Shown here one piece after another: positions 52,584 through 61,978 of a DNA stretch of 64,000 bases. The position numbers and the translations under genes are program-made. This stretch comes from Parapedobacter deserti (lineage in GTDB: Bacteria > Bacteroidota > Bacteroidia > Sphingobacteriales > Sphingobacteriaceae), in NCBI RefSeq assembly GCF_042646065.1, contig NZ_JBHRTA010000009.1, positions 310,001 through 374,000 on the forward strand, read 5' to 3'. The notes under the pieces were generated by a model, which was not told the DNA's origin, ran no database searches, and was given only the letters and a program-made list of their open reading frames with translations. Position 1 is the first letter of the stretch, and the number at the start of each line of letters is the position of its first letter.

Positions 52584-53318
52584 CTACCTACCCAGCGACA
52601 AGAACAGCACCGTTGCCAATGTTGCCCCGATGAGCGGCCCTGCCACGGGCACCCATGCATAGGAGCTGTTAATCCCGGCTTTGCCCTTGATAGGCAGCAG
52701 GGCATGCACAATGCGGGGGCCTAAATCCCGTGCCGGATTAATCGCATAACCGGTAGTACCGCCCAACGACAAGCCGATGACCCAGACTAAGAAGGCCACG
52801 GGCAGTGCACCCAGCGAACCGAGGCCTATTGGAATGGCACGATCGTCCGTCAGTTCTGCATCGGTGAAGTAGAAGATGGTAAGTATTAGTACGAACGTGC
52901 CAACAATCTCGCTGATCAAATTTACCGGAAGGTTGCGGATGGCTGGAGCGGTGCAGAACACGGCCTGTTTGGCTACAGGGTCTTCAGTGCGCTTAAAATG
53001 GTCTTGGTAAATGATCCAGACTAAAAAAGCGCCGAGCATGGCGCCGATGAACTGTGCGGTGACGTATGGTAGGATATCCGCGGTCTCCATATTTCCCGCA
53101 ATCCACATGGCAAGGGTAACTGCCGGATTAAGGTGGGCTCCGCTATACGGTCCCGCAATAACGACACCGGTAAACACACCCAATGCCCAGCCTGTGGTGA
53201 TGACAATCCAACCGCCGCTATTCCCTTTTGTGTCCTTGAGCACAACATTGGCGACCACGCCGCATCCTAGTAAGATAAGAAAACCGGTACCGATAATCTC
53301 CGCAATAAATGGTGTCAT
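52584..53318 (-). CDS. glpF: Glycerol uptake facilitator (aquaglyceroporin)
   Basis: 244 residues, six membrane segments and two half-helices. The NPA boxes are AHLNPAVTLAMW and YAINPARDLGPRI; Asp after the second NPA-R marks the glycerol-conducting type. Passive glycerol entry across the inner membrane for GlpK. Third gene of glpD-glpK-glpF (minus strand), 68 bases after glpK. Confidence 0.94.
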   Translation of the reverse strand: MTPFIAEIIGTGFLILLGCGVVANVVLKDTKGNSGGWIVITTGWALGVFTGVVIAGPYSGAHLNPAVTLAMWIAGNMETADILPYVTAQFIGAMLGAFLVWIIYQDHFKRTEDPVAKQAVFCTAPAIRNLPVNLISEIVGTFVLILTIFYFTDAELTDDRAIPIGLGSLGALPVAFLVWVIGLSLGGTTGYAINPARDLGPRIVHALLPIKGKAGINSSYAWVPVAGPLIGATLATVLFLSLGR

Positions 53319-53386
53319 AATTGGTCGTTAGTCTGTTAGTTTTGTTAGTCGACAGCATGCCGCTTATCGCGTTTACTATCAATTGT

Positions 53387-54877
53387 TTATAGTTGTTTAA
53401 AATTTTTCGCTGCTTCCACGGCGTTATGCCAGTTATTCATGGCCGTACTCACGTCATAACTGTGATCCGGAGTGAAAGTACGGTCAACCTGCCACTGGCT
53501 TTGGATATCATCGAGATGGGCCCATAATCCTACGGCGAGCCCTGCAAGATAGGCAGCGCCGATGGCCGTGGTTTCGGTAATCTGTGGTCTGACGACGTTT
53601 GCCTGTAGGATGTCCGCTTGAAACTGGAGCAAAAGCTTATTTGCCGTTGCCCCGCCGTCTACCCGTAGTTCCTTGATTCCAGCACCAGCATCGGCTTCCA
53701 TGGCCCGGAGGATGTCAACCGTTTGAAAGGCGATGCCTTCCAGGGCAGCCCGTGCAATGTGGGCAGCTGTACTGCCCCTGGTAAGTCCGACGATGGTGCC
53801 CCGGGCATACGGATCCCAATGGGGGGCTCCAAGTCCTGCGAAAGCCGGAACGAGGTAAACACCATCGGTATTTTCCACTTTGGATGCTAAGTCTTCCACG
53901 TCCGAGGAGTTGCGTATAATGCCCAGCCCGTCGCGTAGCCACTGCACGATAGCACCCGCAATAAAAATGCTACCTTCCAACGCGTAGCTAACTTTACCGC
54001 CCAGCTGCCAGGCAACGGTAGTCACCAGGTTGTTGCTGGACAGCACGGGCTTGCTCCCAATGTTCATAAGCATGAAGCACCCGGTGCCATAGGTGTTTTT
54101 GACCATTCCTACTTTTGTGCACAGTTGACCGAAAAGCGCAGCCTGCTGGTCGCCCGCGATACCGGCGATGGGTATTCTGGCTGCCAGAATATTCGCAGCC
54201 GTCTCCCCGAAAACCTCGGACGACGATTTTACTTCCGGTAACATGCTTTCCGGGACGCCGAACAGTTCGAGCAGTTCTTGATCCCACGCTAACGTGTTGA
54301 TATTGTAAAGCATGGTGCGGGACGCGTTGGTTACATCGGTGATGTGTTTCTCACCGCCGGTTAGGTTCCAGACCAGCCAGCTGTCGACGGTTCCGAAGGC
54401 GAGTTGGCCTTTTTCGGCCATGTTGCGCGCGCCCTCCACATTATTCAATATCCAGTTGATTTTGCTTGCCGAAAAATAGGCGTCGATAAGCAACCCGGTT
54501 TTCGCTCTGATGGTAGGTTCATGTCCCCGAGCCTTCAGCTCGTCGCAATACTGCGCAGTGCGCCGATCTTGCCACACAATAGCCGGATGGATGGGGCGGC
54601 CCGTCGCTCGATCCCACACGATTGCCGTTTCGCGCTGGTTAGTGATTCCGATGGCGGCAATGGAGGAGGATTTTAACCCGGCTTTTGCCACCGCTTCAGC
54701 CGCTACGGAAAGTTGGCTCGACCAGATTTCCTGCGCATCGTGTTCAACCCATCCTGATTTGGGGTAATATTGTTTAAATTCCTTCTGCGCAAGCGCGACG
54801 ATCTGGCCGTTGCTGTCAAATATTATGGCACGTGAACTTGTCGTTCCCTGGTCTAACGCTAAAATATATTGGTTCAT
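53387..54877 (-). CDS. glpK: Glycerol kinase
   Basis: Phosphorylates glycerol to glycerol-3-phosphate. 496 residues, FGGY family: ILALDQGTTSSRAIIFDSNG, GWVEHDAQEIW, GITNQRETAIVWDRATGRPI, AGDQQAALFGQLC, KNTYGTGCFMLMN and VYLVPAFAGLGAPHWDPYAR. It traps the glycerol entering through GlpF and feeds GlpD. 21 bases separate it from glpD upstream. Confidence 0.96.
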   Translation of the reverse strand: MNQYILALDQGTTSSRAIIFDSNGQIVALAQKEFKQYYPKSGWVEHDAQEIWSSQLSVAAEAVAKAGLKSSSIAAIGITNQRETAIVWDRATGRPIHPAIVWQDRRTAQYCDELKARGHEPTIRAKTGLLIDAYFSASKINWILNNVEGARNMAEKGQLAFGTVDSWLVWNLTGGEKHITDVTNASRTMLYNINTLAWDQELLELFGVPESMLPEVKSSSEVFGETAANILAARIPIAGIAGDQQAALFGQLCTKVGMVKNTYGTGCFMLMNIGSKPVLSSNNLVTTVAWQLGGKVSYALEGSIFIAGAIVQWLRDGLGIIRNSSDVEDLASKVENTDGVYLVPAFAGLGAPHWDPYARGTIVGLTRGSTAAHIARAALEGIAFQTVDILRAMEADAGAGIKELRVDGGATANKLLLQFQADILQANVVRPQITETTAIGAAYLAGLAVGLWAHLDDIQSQWQVDRTFTPDHSYDVSTAMNNWHNAVEAAKNFKQL

Positions 54878-54898
54878 ATATCGGTTATTTGTTGGTAT

Positions 54899-56512
54899 TC
54901 AATTCGCTTTGACATTTTCTCGCACGCCATGGTCATCTCTGGGTGGCAGATACGTTTTGGCAAGCGAAAGGTATTGCGCGATTTGTCCGGCGGTCCATTC
55001 GTTGTCTTTTTGAAGTTCTCCTGCCATAATTGCGGCTACCTTCGGAGCCATCGCTATGGATTTCGCGGCATCGAGGAAAAGTATACGCAGTCGCCTTGCC
55101 AACACATCTTCCACCGTTCTGGCCATTTCATGCCTTACGGCCCACACGACCTCAGCAGCAATGTGGTCAAAATCATCATGAAGTTTTTCCGCCAATTGGG
55201 GGTACGCACCGGCTAATGCACGTATTTTCGGCGCATCGCTGCCGTAAGTTGCCCAGTGTCCGGATACCTGCTCCGTGATGTAACCATGGATTTTGATGGT
55301 TTTGGTGTGACATGCCCGTTCTGCTAGCCCTGCGATTTCAATGGCTTTATCAACCGTTTCCTCTGCCATTTTGCGGTAGGTTGTCCACTTTCCGCCAGTT
55401 ATGGTAATCAATCCGGAAGTGCTGACCATTAACTTATGGTCGCGTGAAATTTCTTTGGTTGATCCGTCCGCTTTTTTGGGTGCTGCGAGAGGTCGCAATC
55501 CGGCAAATATACTTAAAATGTCCGTTCGCTGAGGCGGTTTTTTTAGGTAGATAGCCGCATTCTTCAGGATAAAGTCGATTTCGCTGTCCAAGGGCTTCGG
55601 TTCGAGGCTATGAGCATCTATTGGTGTGTCGGTAGTGCCGAGTAGGAGGTAGCCATGCCATGGTACACCGAACAACACCCTTCCATCGCTTGTCTTTGGA
55701 ATCATCAATGCATCACGATTTCCGAGGAAACTACGGTCTACCACCACATGTGTCCCTTGGCTGGGGCTCACCAACGGCAGGTGTCCGTCGGTATCCAACC
55801 GCAGAATATCGTCTACGAAAACACCAGTGGCATTGACAACGGCTTTAGCTGTTACCTGAATCTGCCTGTCTGTTTCTATGTCCGTAAAGCGGAGACCTGT
55901 CACCTTGCCATCGTTGTCCTTGAATAGAGCTGTTACTTTACAGTAATTTAGTATGGTCGCGCCATAATTCACTGCCGTCTGCGCGAGGTTGATGGCTAGC
56001 CTGGCATCGTCAAATTGCCCGTCGAAGTAACGTATGCCGCCCCTCAACTGGTTCGTCTTTATTCCGGGAAGGGCTTCACCTATCTCTTTTTTTGATACGA
56101 ATGTTGACTTTCCGATGCGGTTTCGGCCTGCCAACCAATCGTATATCTTTAGTCCGATCAAATATTTCCACTTGCTGAAAATCGAATAGCAGGGGATGAT
56201 GAAGGGCTGCGTATGAGCCACGTGTGGGGCATTCCTGAAAATTATGTCCCGCTCTCGCAATGCTCCATATACTAACTTTATGTCTCCCATCGCCAGGTAG
56301 CGTACGCCACCATGCACGAGTTTGGTGCTCCTGCTGGACGTGCCCTTGGCAAAATCATGTTGTTCCAGAAGTATGGTTTTGTATCCTCTTGCAGCGGCGT
56401 CTACAGCAATGCCAAGGCCCGTGGCCCCACCGCCGATGATGGCCAGGTCCCAGATGGGTTGCGTATCGCTGTGGCGGAGTCCAACGGAACGGTCTAGCAG
56501 TAGGGAAGGCAT
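54899..56512 (-). CDS. glpD: Aerobic glycerol-3-phosphate dehydrogenase
   Basis: 537 residues from the ATG at 56512 (MPSLLLDRSVGLRHSDTQ). FAD-binding LAIIGGGATGLGIAVDAAAR, SSRSTKLVHGGVRYL, RGGIRYFDGQFDDARLAINL, VVNATGVFVDDIL and the C-terminal domain with VVWAVRHEMARTVEDVLARR. It oxidises G3P to dihydroxyacetone phosphate at the membrane and passes electrons to quinone. An upstream in-frame start at 56563 would add a hydrophobic stretch unlike the family. First gene of the operon, divergent from the GlpR-type regulator across an operator-like region. Confidence 0.95.
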   Translation of the reverse strand: MPSLLLDRSVGLRHSDTQPIWDLAIIGGGATGLGIAVDAAARGYKTILLEQHDFAKGTSSRSTKLVHGGVRYLAMGDIKLVYGALRERDIIFRNAPHVAHTQPFIIPCYSIFSKWKYLIGLKIYDWLAGRNRIGKSTFVSKKEIGEALPGIKTNQLRGGIRYFDGQFDDARLAINLAQTAVNYGATILNYCKVTALFKDNDGKVTGLRFTDIETDRQIQVTAKAVVNATGVFVDDILRLDTDGHLPLVSPSQGTHVVVDRSFLGNRDALMIPKTSDGRVLFGVPWHGYLLLGTTDTPIDAHSLEPKPLDSEIDFILKNAAIYLKKPPQRTDILSIFAGLRPLAAPKKADGSTKEISRDHKLMVSTSGLITITGGKWTTYRKMAEETVDKAIEIAGLAERACHTKTIKIHGYITEQVSGHWATYGSDAPKIRALAGAYPQLAEKLHDDFDHIAAEVVWAVRHEMARTVEDVLARRLRILFLDAAKSIAMAPKVAAIMAGELQKDNEWTAGQIAQYLSLAKTYLPPRDDHGVRENVKAN

Positions 56513-56609
56513 AAACAATCGGTTAAAAATGTAAGTACCTGAAAATATTAATTGCGAATGCAAACCTATTGAAATGTGAAGACAAAATCAAATGAAATTT
56601 TTAAAAAAT

Positions 56610-56657
56610 AAACGAAACTGAACGAAACAAAATCATTTGCATCATTTTTATTCGTTT
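56610..56657. promoter_or_regulatory. Candidate GlpR operator region between glpD and the regulator
   Basis: AACGAAAC occurs at 56611-56618 and again at 56621-56628, exactly one helical turn apart, and the inverted form TTCGTTT lies at 56651-56657. DeoR-family repressors often bind such CGAAA/TTTCG repeats. Position between glpD and the regulator fits autoregulation plus control of glpDKF. A TATCTTCG at 56673-56680 is a near -7 box for the regulator. Confidence 0.5.
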
Positions 56658-56688
56658 AGGGGAGAAAAAATGTATCTTCGTGGCTGAC

Positions 56689-57450
56689 ATGAACAACGTT
56701 GAGCGCCACCAATTTATTATGAACCAGCTCCAGCAGAAAGGGTCGGTAAATGTGACTGACTTGTGTGAGCTGCTCGATGTATCGTCTGTAACGGTACGAA
56801 AGGACCTGAAGTTGCTAGAGGACCGCCAAATGCTTTTCCGAACACATGGAGGGGCGACGCTAATCAACCCATATACGATTGACCGGACGGTTTTCGAAAA
56901 AGAGAAGATACAGGCGGCCGAAAAAACGGCTATTGCCAGAGAGGCCGCTTCAATGATATCGGATAATGATTCCATAATAATTGCCTCCGGCACAACCGTA
57001 CAGGCTATGGCTAGGGAAATTCAGCCGGTCGGTAACCTGACAGTAGTCACTTCGGCGTTAAATGTTGCCGTTCAGTTAATTAAGCACTCAAATGTCGAAA
57101 TTTTGCAGCTTGGCGGTATCCTTCGTAAAAGCTCTACTTCAGTAGCTGGATTGTATGCTGAGCGTATTTTGAGCGATTTCTTCTGCAGCAAGCTGTTTTT
57201 GGGAGTGGACGGCATCGACTTGGAGTTCGGTTTGACAACAACAAATGCACAGGAGGCCCATCTCAACCGCAAGATGATGGAGGTATCGCAAAAGGTCATT
57301 GTACTGGCCGATTCCACGAAATTCGGAAAGCGCGGTTTTGGGCGGATATGCGGCATTGAGGAAGTGGATCGTGTCATAACTGATCGTGGCATTTCGCCGC
57401 ATACGGTAAAGGAGCTGGAGCGGTTGGGGGTGAAGGTCACCGTTGTGTAA
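56689..57450 (+). CDS. glpR: DeoR/GlpR-family transcriptional regulator of glycerol genes
   Basis: 253 residues from the ATG at 56689 (MNNVERHQFIMNQLQQKGSV); a GTG at 56680 is in frame but lies inside the -7 box. N-terminal DeoR helix-turn-helix: VTDLCELLDVSSVTVRKDLK, then RTHGGATLINPY. The C-terminal sugar-phosphate-sensing domain has IASGTTVQAMAREI, KLFLGVDGIDLEFGLTTTNA and LADSTKFGKRGFGRICG. Expected to repress glpDKF until glycerol-3-phosphate binds. The end overlaps the convergent barrel gene by 14 bases. Confidence 0.88.
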   Translation: MNNVERHQFIMNQLQQKGSVNVTDLCELLDVSSVTVRKDLKLLEDRQMLFRTHGGATLINPYTIDRTVFEKEKIQAAEKTAIAREAASMISDNDSIIIASGTTVQAMAREIQPVGNLTVVTSALNVAVQLIKHSNVEILQLGGILRKSSTSVAGLYAERILSDFFCSKLFLGVDGIDLEFGLTTTNAQEAHLNRKMMEVSQKVIVLADSTKFGKRGFGRICGIEEVDRVITDRGISPHTVKELERLGVKVTVV

Positions 57451-58456
57451 CGTACAGTTTGCCGATGTTGTACCGCAACGTAAACTGCTGTTGATTATCC
57501 ACAGCGCCGCGTGTAAAATGGAAGCTTAGCGTAAACTGGCTTTCCAATCCTTTATATTGCAGCGGTTTCCATCCGATTTCCAACCTGTCGTAAAGGCCGG
57601 ACGTATAGAACCGGTCGCCATAGGCGATGTCGAGTCCTTCTCCGGCATAAAATGTGTTGGCTATGAAGATTTTTCGGTATTCGGCGTAGATGTCTGTAAT
57701 GACGCCTTTTGGTGTGCGCCAATCATATATGCTGCGGAGCCTGTCATATGATACGATGCCTCCACCGCTGATATCCAGCGAGTCGAGGAAAGATAGCTCG
57801 GATAGGTCGATGCCGATTTTCAGCATCGCCGCACCATTATCCCGTACGGGCGTTTCATTTTCGTCGGTGTTATTCTTTTTGCCGGCATCGTGCCATAACG
57901 TGATCTGATGGGCGAGATACAGCGAACCTGAATTAACCCGGCCCGACAGGCCGACCATAAACTGCTCGCGTTCGGTCTCGGTTTGCCGGCTGGTCCAGTC
58001 AATCCACACTTGCTGGCGGAAAATTTTGTTTCCATATCGCCATAGCAGCCCTTCGATGTTCGGTCGATAGTAGTTCAATGTGTCGTTTAAGATTGCCCGG
58101 TGGTAGCCGGCGAGCAGGTCTTTTCGGGGAAACATGCCGATATAGAAGTCGTGCCCCTGTTGTCTGTAATTGTAATAGACGGTTGGTACAACGTCCTTGG
58201 CCGCCACTGAACCAAACTCATGGAGGAAGTTAACGCCGCCGTGTAAAAAATGGGCGCTGTCCATGGAAAAAATCAGTTCAGGCGCGATGCGCATGCCGAG
58301 TATAGATTGTGAATACAAGCCTGATTTGGCATACTCCCGGTTGTCCGCAAAGCCATGAAAACCGATTTGCCACCCAATATCCTGTGCGGGCAGATTTCCG
58401 ATCCATAGAAAGGCAACGAAAAATAATGTGGATAACCGGCGGAGATGGATAGACAT
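57437..58456 (-). CDS. Outer-membrane beta-barrel-like protein of unknown function
   Basis: 339 residues. Signal peptide LSTLFFVAFLWIGNLPAQ. The mature part is a series of amphipathic strands with aromatic girdles (HFLHGGVNFLHEFGSV, TVYYNYRQQGHDFYIGMFPR, LYLAHQITLWHDAGKK, LESQFTLSFHFTRGAVD). It ends FTLRYNIGKLYVTQR rather than in a classical terminal Phe. No family recognised. It starts two bases after the GT39 gene on the same strand, so the pair is co-transcribed. Confidence 0.65.
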   Translation of the reverse strand: MSIHLRRLSTLFFVAFLWIGNLPAQDIGWQIGFHGFADNREYAKSGLYSQSILGMRIAPELIFSMDSAHFLHGGVNFLHEFGSVAAKDVVPTVYYNYRQQGHDFYIGMFPRKDLLAGYHRAILNDTLNYYRPNIEGLLWRYGNKIFRQQVWIDWTSRQTETEREQFMVGLSGRVNSGSLYLAHQITLWHDAGKKNNTDENETPVRDNGAAMLKIGIDLSELSFLDSLDISGGGIVSYDRLRSIYDWRTPKGVITDIYAEYRKIFIANTFYAGEGLDIAYGDRFYTSGLYDRLEIGWKPLQYKGLESQFTLSFHFTRGAVDNQQQFTLRYNIGKLYVTQR

Positions 58457-58458
58457 GG

Positions 58459-60165
58459 TTAATTGCTTAAGATAGAAACGGGTATTTTCCTGCTGTTTCT
58501 GGACCCTGCGAAGGGTGCAGTCCGAATGGAAAACACCAATGAGTAGTCGTCGGGCGCATCTGGCATCCTGATGGTAGCCGGAAAGGAAGCCGACTCCTTA
58601 GGCGGGATCCGTATCTGCCGGTAATCGCCCATGATCTCGCTGAAAGATGTCTGCTCAAAAAAATGCTTGGTAAACCCATATTCAATGTAACAAGCCCATT
58701 TTTCTCCGGCATTGGAAAATGTAATGGTATCCTCATAGGGATTGTAAAGTTCAAGGTGTACCTGCTGCAAAGCGCCGGCATGGAGGTCTTTTGGCATTCC
58801 GACTGCGGCGATGGTTACCTTCTGGTAGGTTCGCACTGAGTCCAGGTAAGCAAAATAAAGTGTCCCCTTGTTTGTTTCAATGGAATCTTGAAGTAGGTCA
58901 TCAAGGCGCTTGAAGGAAGCGTAATATGCATTGCGGTTGCGCAGGCTGTCTTCAATGGGCCAATAGTCGTATTGTGTTTTCCTATAATCACGTGTATTGT
59001 ACGCAAAGCCTTTGATCGTATTATTTACGAAATTGTAATTCGATGCATCCTGAAAACCGTTGTCCATAATAAGCCATTCATCGCCAATGACCTGGTGGAT
59101 TTGCTCTGCAAATTGCTCTTTCCCCCAAAACTGTTTTAATCCCTTGATGCGGGACAGGTCTGACAATGGAAAGATCAATACTACCCGTACTAATAGGATC
59201 AAGACGATATTTGCATAGCATAACTTGATGAACCAACGTGGGACAGCGGTCATCCGGACAAGGTACAGATAAACCAAAAGGAAGAGAGGAATGAATGCCA
59301 GTAAGGTCCAATGGGCCTCAACGCGGCTTTTGAACGAACTGAGCAGGAAGAACAGTAAAAAGCCAAAACAGTTGAATTTCAGCACTCGCAAGAAGGCATC
59401 AGATGTCTTATGCTTAAATGCATAGTAATAAAGAAAGATGCCTGTCAACGGACCGGCTATCAGAAACTGGCTTACGATGAAATCAGTGGTAAACGAGAAT
59501 CGATAAATCCGTGCGGTTCGGTCAAAGAGATGATATTCCACCGACGGCAAACCGTTGTTGATCTGCCACAAGATGTGGGGCAGGAAAAGTATCGTTGCCA
59601 ACGCAGCAATCAGCCAGAAACTGGCCCGCCTGAGCAGCTGCCAGTGTGCGAGGACGGTAAATAGAAAAACCAACACCGCATGATACTTACTGTAAAGCAT
59701 ACAAGCAGCAATCAAGCCAAGCAGCAATGCGTATTTGAGCCGGTCTTCGTTGAGGTACCGATGCAGGATGTAGAAAAATAACGCTGTGAAAAGGAATAGT
59801 GGTGTGTCCGGTGTGGTTATAAAACTATATACATGCAAGATAAGCATGCTACTGTACAGTAACACAAAAAGCCGGGCATCTTTTGCATAGGTTTTTGCGA
59901 TCTGCCATAAAATAAAGATAGCGGCAACATTGGATATCACGCTGAGCAGTCTTACGCCAAGTGTGGAATGCGTAAACAGCGAGCCGGCTTTTATGAACAT
60001 TGCAACCATTGGTGGATGGTCATAATACCCCCAATCCAGAAACCGGCTGAATACCCAGTAATAGGTCTCGTCGTAATGCAGTTCGGAGAATGCTGATTGA
60101 ATGAAATTGACGGCAAACCACGCCAGTAAAAAATAGCAGATGGTGTTGGTGGATCGGGCTGGCAT
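58459..60165 (-). CDS. GT39-type glycosyltransferase (ArnT/PMT-like), membrane protein
   Basis: 568 residues. The first periplasmic loop has the acidic HYDETYYWVFSRFLDWGYYD HPP-type motif that binds lipid-linked sugar donors. About ten membrane segments follow (for example LFLFTALFFYILHRYL, ALLLGLIAACMLYSKYHAVL). The C-terminal 190 residues are soluble and beta-rich. GT39/GT83 enzymes move a sugar from polyprenyl phosphate to a protein or lipid on the outer face of the inner membrane. GtrA, encoded 15 bases upstream, often supplies or flips such donors. The acceptor is unknown. Confidence 0.85.
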   Translation of the reverse strand: MPARSTNTICYFLLAWFAVNFIQSAFSELHYDETYYWVFSRFLDWGYYDHPPMVAMFIKAGSLFTHSTLGVRLLSVISNVAAIFILWQIAKTYAKDARLFVLLYSSMLILHVYSFITTPDTPLFLFTALFFYILHRYLNEDRLKYALLLGLIAACMLYSKYHAVLVFLFTVLAHWQLLRRASFWLIAALATILFLPHILWQINNGLPSVEYHLFDRTARIYRFSFTTDFIVSQFLIAGPLTGIFLYYYAFKHKTSDAFLRVLKFNCFGFLLFFLLSSFKSRVEAHWTLLAFIPLFLLVYLYLVRMTAVPRWFIKLCYANIVLILLVRVVLIFPLSDLSRIKGLKQFWGKEQFAEQIHQVIGDEWLIMDNGFQDASNYNFVNNTIKGFAYNTRDYRKTQYDYWPIEDSLRNRNAYYASFKRLDDLLQDSIETNKGTLYFAYLDSVRTYQKVTIAAVGMPKDLHAGALQQVHLELYNPYEDTITFSNAGEKWACYIEYGFTKHFFEQTSFSEIMGDYRQIRIPPKESASFPATIRMPDAPDDYSLVFSIRTAPFAGSRNSRKIPVSILSN

Positions 60166-60180
60166 AACTGATCAATTAGG

Positions 60181-60576
60181 CTAAGTAGAAAAGGTATATA
60201 TATAATTGCCAAGGAAGTTCCAAATAGATACGATGGCAATGGCAATCAGTTTAGCTACGTAGAAGTTGAACTTCAGTTTCCCATGTAAGAGAAACACAAC
60301 CAGGTTATTGATCAGCAACCCTATCAAAGCGAAGCCCAGAAATTTCGAAAATTCCAGCAACATCCCCTGGTTGCCCATAACCTTGAACGTCCAGTACCTG
60401 TTCAGTAAGTAATTGCTTACGGTTGCGACACAAAACCCGAGGGAATTGGCTAAGTATTTATGTAAGCGGAGTTTTTCTTTGCAAATCCATGTGATCCCGA
60501 AATCCACAACCACCCCCGACAACCCTACGAGACCGAATCTCAGAAATTTGGAGAAAAATTCGGAGTCAAGTATCAT
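60181..60576 (-). CDS. GtrA-family membrane protein
   Basis: 131 residues with four membrane segments and the family pattern FLRFGLVGLSGVVVDFGITW, CVATVSNYLLNRYWTF, FLGFALIGLLINNLVVFLL and IVSIWNFLGNYIYTF. GtrA proteins are thought to help translocate polyprenyl-phosphate sugars for glycosyltransferases such as the GT39 protein that follows. First gene of the GtrA-GT39-barrel unit. Confidence 0.9.
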   Translation of the reverse strand: MILDSEFFSKFLRFGLVGLSGVVVDFGITWICKEKLRLHKYLANSLGFCVATVSNYLLNRYWTFKVMGNQGMLLEFSKFLGFALIGLLINNLVVFLLHGKLKFNFYVAKLIAIAIVSIWNFLGNYIYTFST

Positions 60577-60604
60577 GTGGCAAAGGTAATTAATCTATTG
60601 TGCC

Positions 60605-60654
60605 AAAAAAAACTGCGATGCTGGATAATGAGTTTCCGCATCGCAGTTCTTTTT
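60605..60654. terminator. Terminator between sucB and the GtrA unit
   Basis: AACTGCGATGC (60611-60621) pairs with GCATCGCAGTT (60638-60648). An A run on the left suits minus-strand transcription from sucB, and a T run on the right suits plus-strand. The loop is 16 bases. Confidence 0.75.
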
Positions 60655-60686
60655 CGGGATGTTCCAGCATCGCGGAACGGTATTTT

Positions 60687-61949
60687 CTAAACTTCCAGTA
60701 GCAGCCGTGCGGGATCTTCAAGCAACTGCTTCACGCGTACAACAAAACTGACCGACTCACGGCCGTCGATGATACGATGGTCATACGACATGGCGATGTA
60801 CATCATTGGACGGATGACCACTTGTCCATTTTCCGCAACCGGGCGCTCAATAATATTGTGCATGCCCAGTATGGCCGATTGGGGCGCATTGATGATGGGC
60901 GTAGACATCATCGAACCGAATACTCCACCGTTGGTGATGGTGAATGTGCCGCCGGTCATTTCTTCGATGGTCAGCTTACCGTCACGGGCTTTTGTAGCCA
61001 GTTCGACCACTGCCTTTTCAATTTCATGGAGCGACAACGAATCGGCATTCCGGATGACGGGTACGACCAGCCCTTTTGGCGCTGATACGGCGATGGATAC
61101 GTCAACGAAATCACTATATACGATCTCTTCACCATCGATTCGGGCATTTACCGCAGGCCACTCCTTCAGCGCAGTACATACGGCTTTGGTAAAGAATGAC
61201 ATAAAGCCAAGTCCCACCCCGTGCTTCTCCTTGAATATTTCCTTGTATTTGGCCCTCAGGTCCATGATGGGCTTCATGTTCACCTCATTGAACGTAGTGA
61301 GCATGGCTGTTTCATTTTTAACGGACACCAGCCGTTTGGCGATGGTTTTACGGAGCGACGACAGCTTTTCGCGCCGCTCGTTCCGTGAGCCGCTGATGGC
61401 TTTCGGCGCGGCTGCGGTCGGCTGCTTCGGTGCCGATTTGGTTCCCTCTGCTGCTTTTGCCTTAGGCGCTTCGGCATTTTCGGCATCTTCCTTCGTGATG
61501 CGGCCATCTTTGCCCGTACCTTTTACCGACGCAGGGTCGATGCCTTTTTCACGAAGGATCTTTGCTGCTACGGGGGAAGCTGTTCCGGCAGCATAGCTGC
61601 TGCTTGCGTCGGCAGATTCAGTCGGCTTACTTTCCGTTTCCCCTTGGGGACTATCCGCAGCTTCCGACGTCTCTTGCGGGGTCGTTTTGCCGCTATCGGC
61701 TGCGCTGGGGGCGTCTCCCTCCTCAATGGTGGCTACCAAGGCGCCGATTTCCAGCGTATCGCCCTCTTGGGCGATGATACGGAGAGTGCCCGACCTTTCT
61801 GCGGGCAGTTCAAAGGTTGCTTTGTCGGATTCCAGCTCGGCAATATTCTCGTCCATCTCTACGTAATCGCCGTCCTGTTTCAACCACTGGGACAGGATGA
61901 CCTCTGAGATCGACTCGCCGACGGTTGGTACTTTTATTTCTACGCTCAT
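60687..61949 (-). CDS. sucB: 2-Oxoglutarate dehydrogenase E2 (dihydrolipoyl succinyltransferase)
   Basis: 420 residues from the ATG at 61949 (MSVEIKVPTVGESISEVILS). Lipoyl domain with the target Lys in ELESDKATFELPA (about residues 1-75), Ala/Pro/Ser-rich linker, E3-binding domain (VAAKILREKGIDPASVKGTG, KDGRITKEDAENAE), a second linker, and the catalytic domain ending AMSYDHRIIDGRESVSFVV with the active His/Asp. TCA cycle enzyme. It follows sucA by 29 bases. Confidence 0.96.
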   Translation of the reverse strand: MSVEIKVPTVGESISEVILSQWLKQDGDYVEMDENIAELESDKATFELPAERSGTLRIIAQEGDTLEIGALVATIEEGDAPSAADSGKTTPQETSEAADSPQGETESKPTESADASSSYAAGTASPVAAKILREKGIDPASVKGTGKDGRITKEDAENAEAPKAKAAEGTKSAPKQPTAAAPKAISGSRNERREKLSSLRKTIAKRLVSVKNETAMLTTFNEVNMKPIMDLRAKYKEIFKEKHGVGLGFMSFFTKAVCTALKEWPAVNARIDGEEIVYSDFVDVSIAVSAPKGLVVPVIRNADSLSLHEIEKAVVELATKARDGKLTIEEMTGGTFTITNGGVFGSMMSTPIINAPQSAILGMHNIIERPVAENGQVVIRPMMYIAMSYDHRIIDGRESVSFVVRVKQLLEDPARLLLEV

Positions 61950-61978
61950 AGTTGACTTGTTATCGCTGTTTATGTTCG

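Noticed and set aside
60769..61596. 275-codon open frame on the plus strand inside sucB
   Set aside because: Shadow of the sucB catalytic domain; composition is Met/Ser-rich without domain, signal or promoter.
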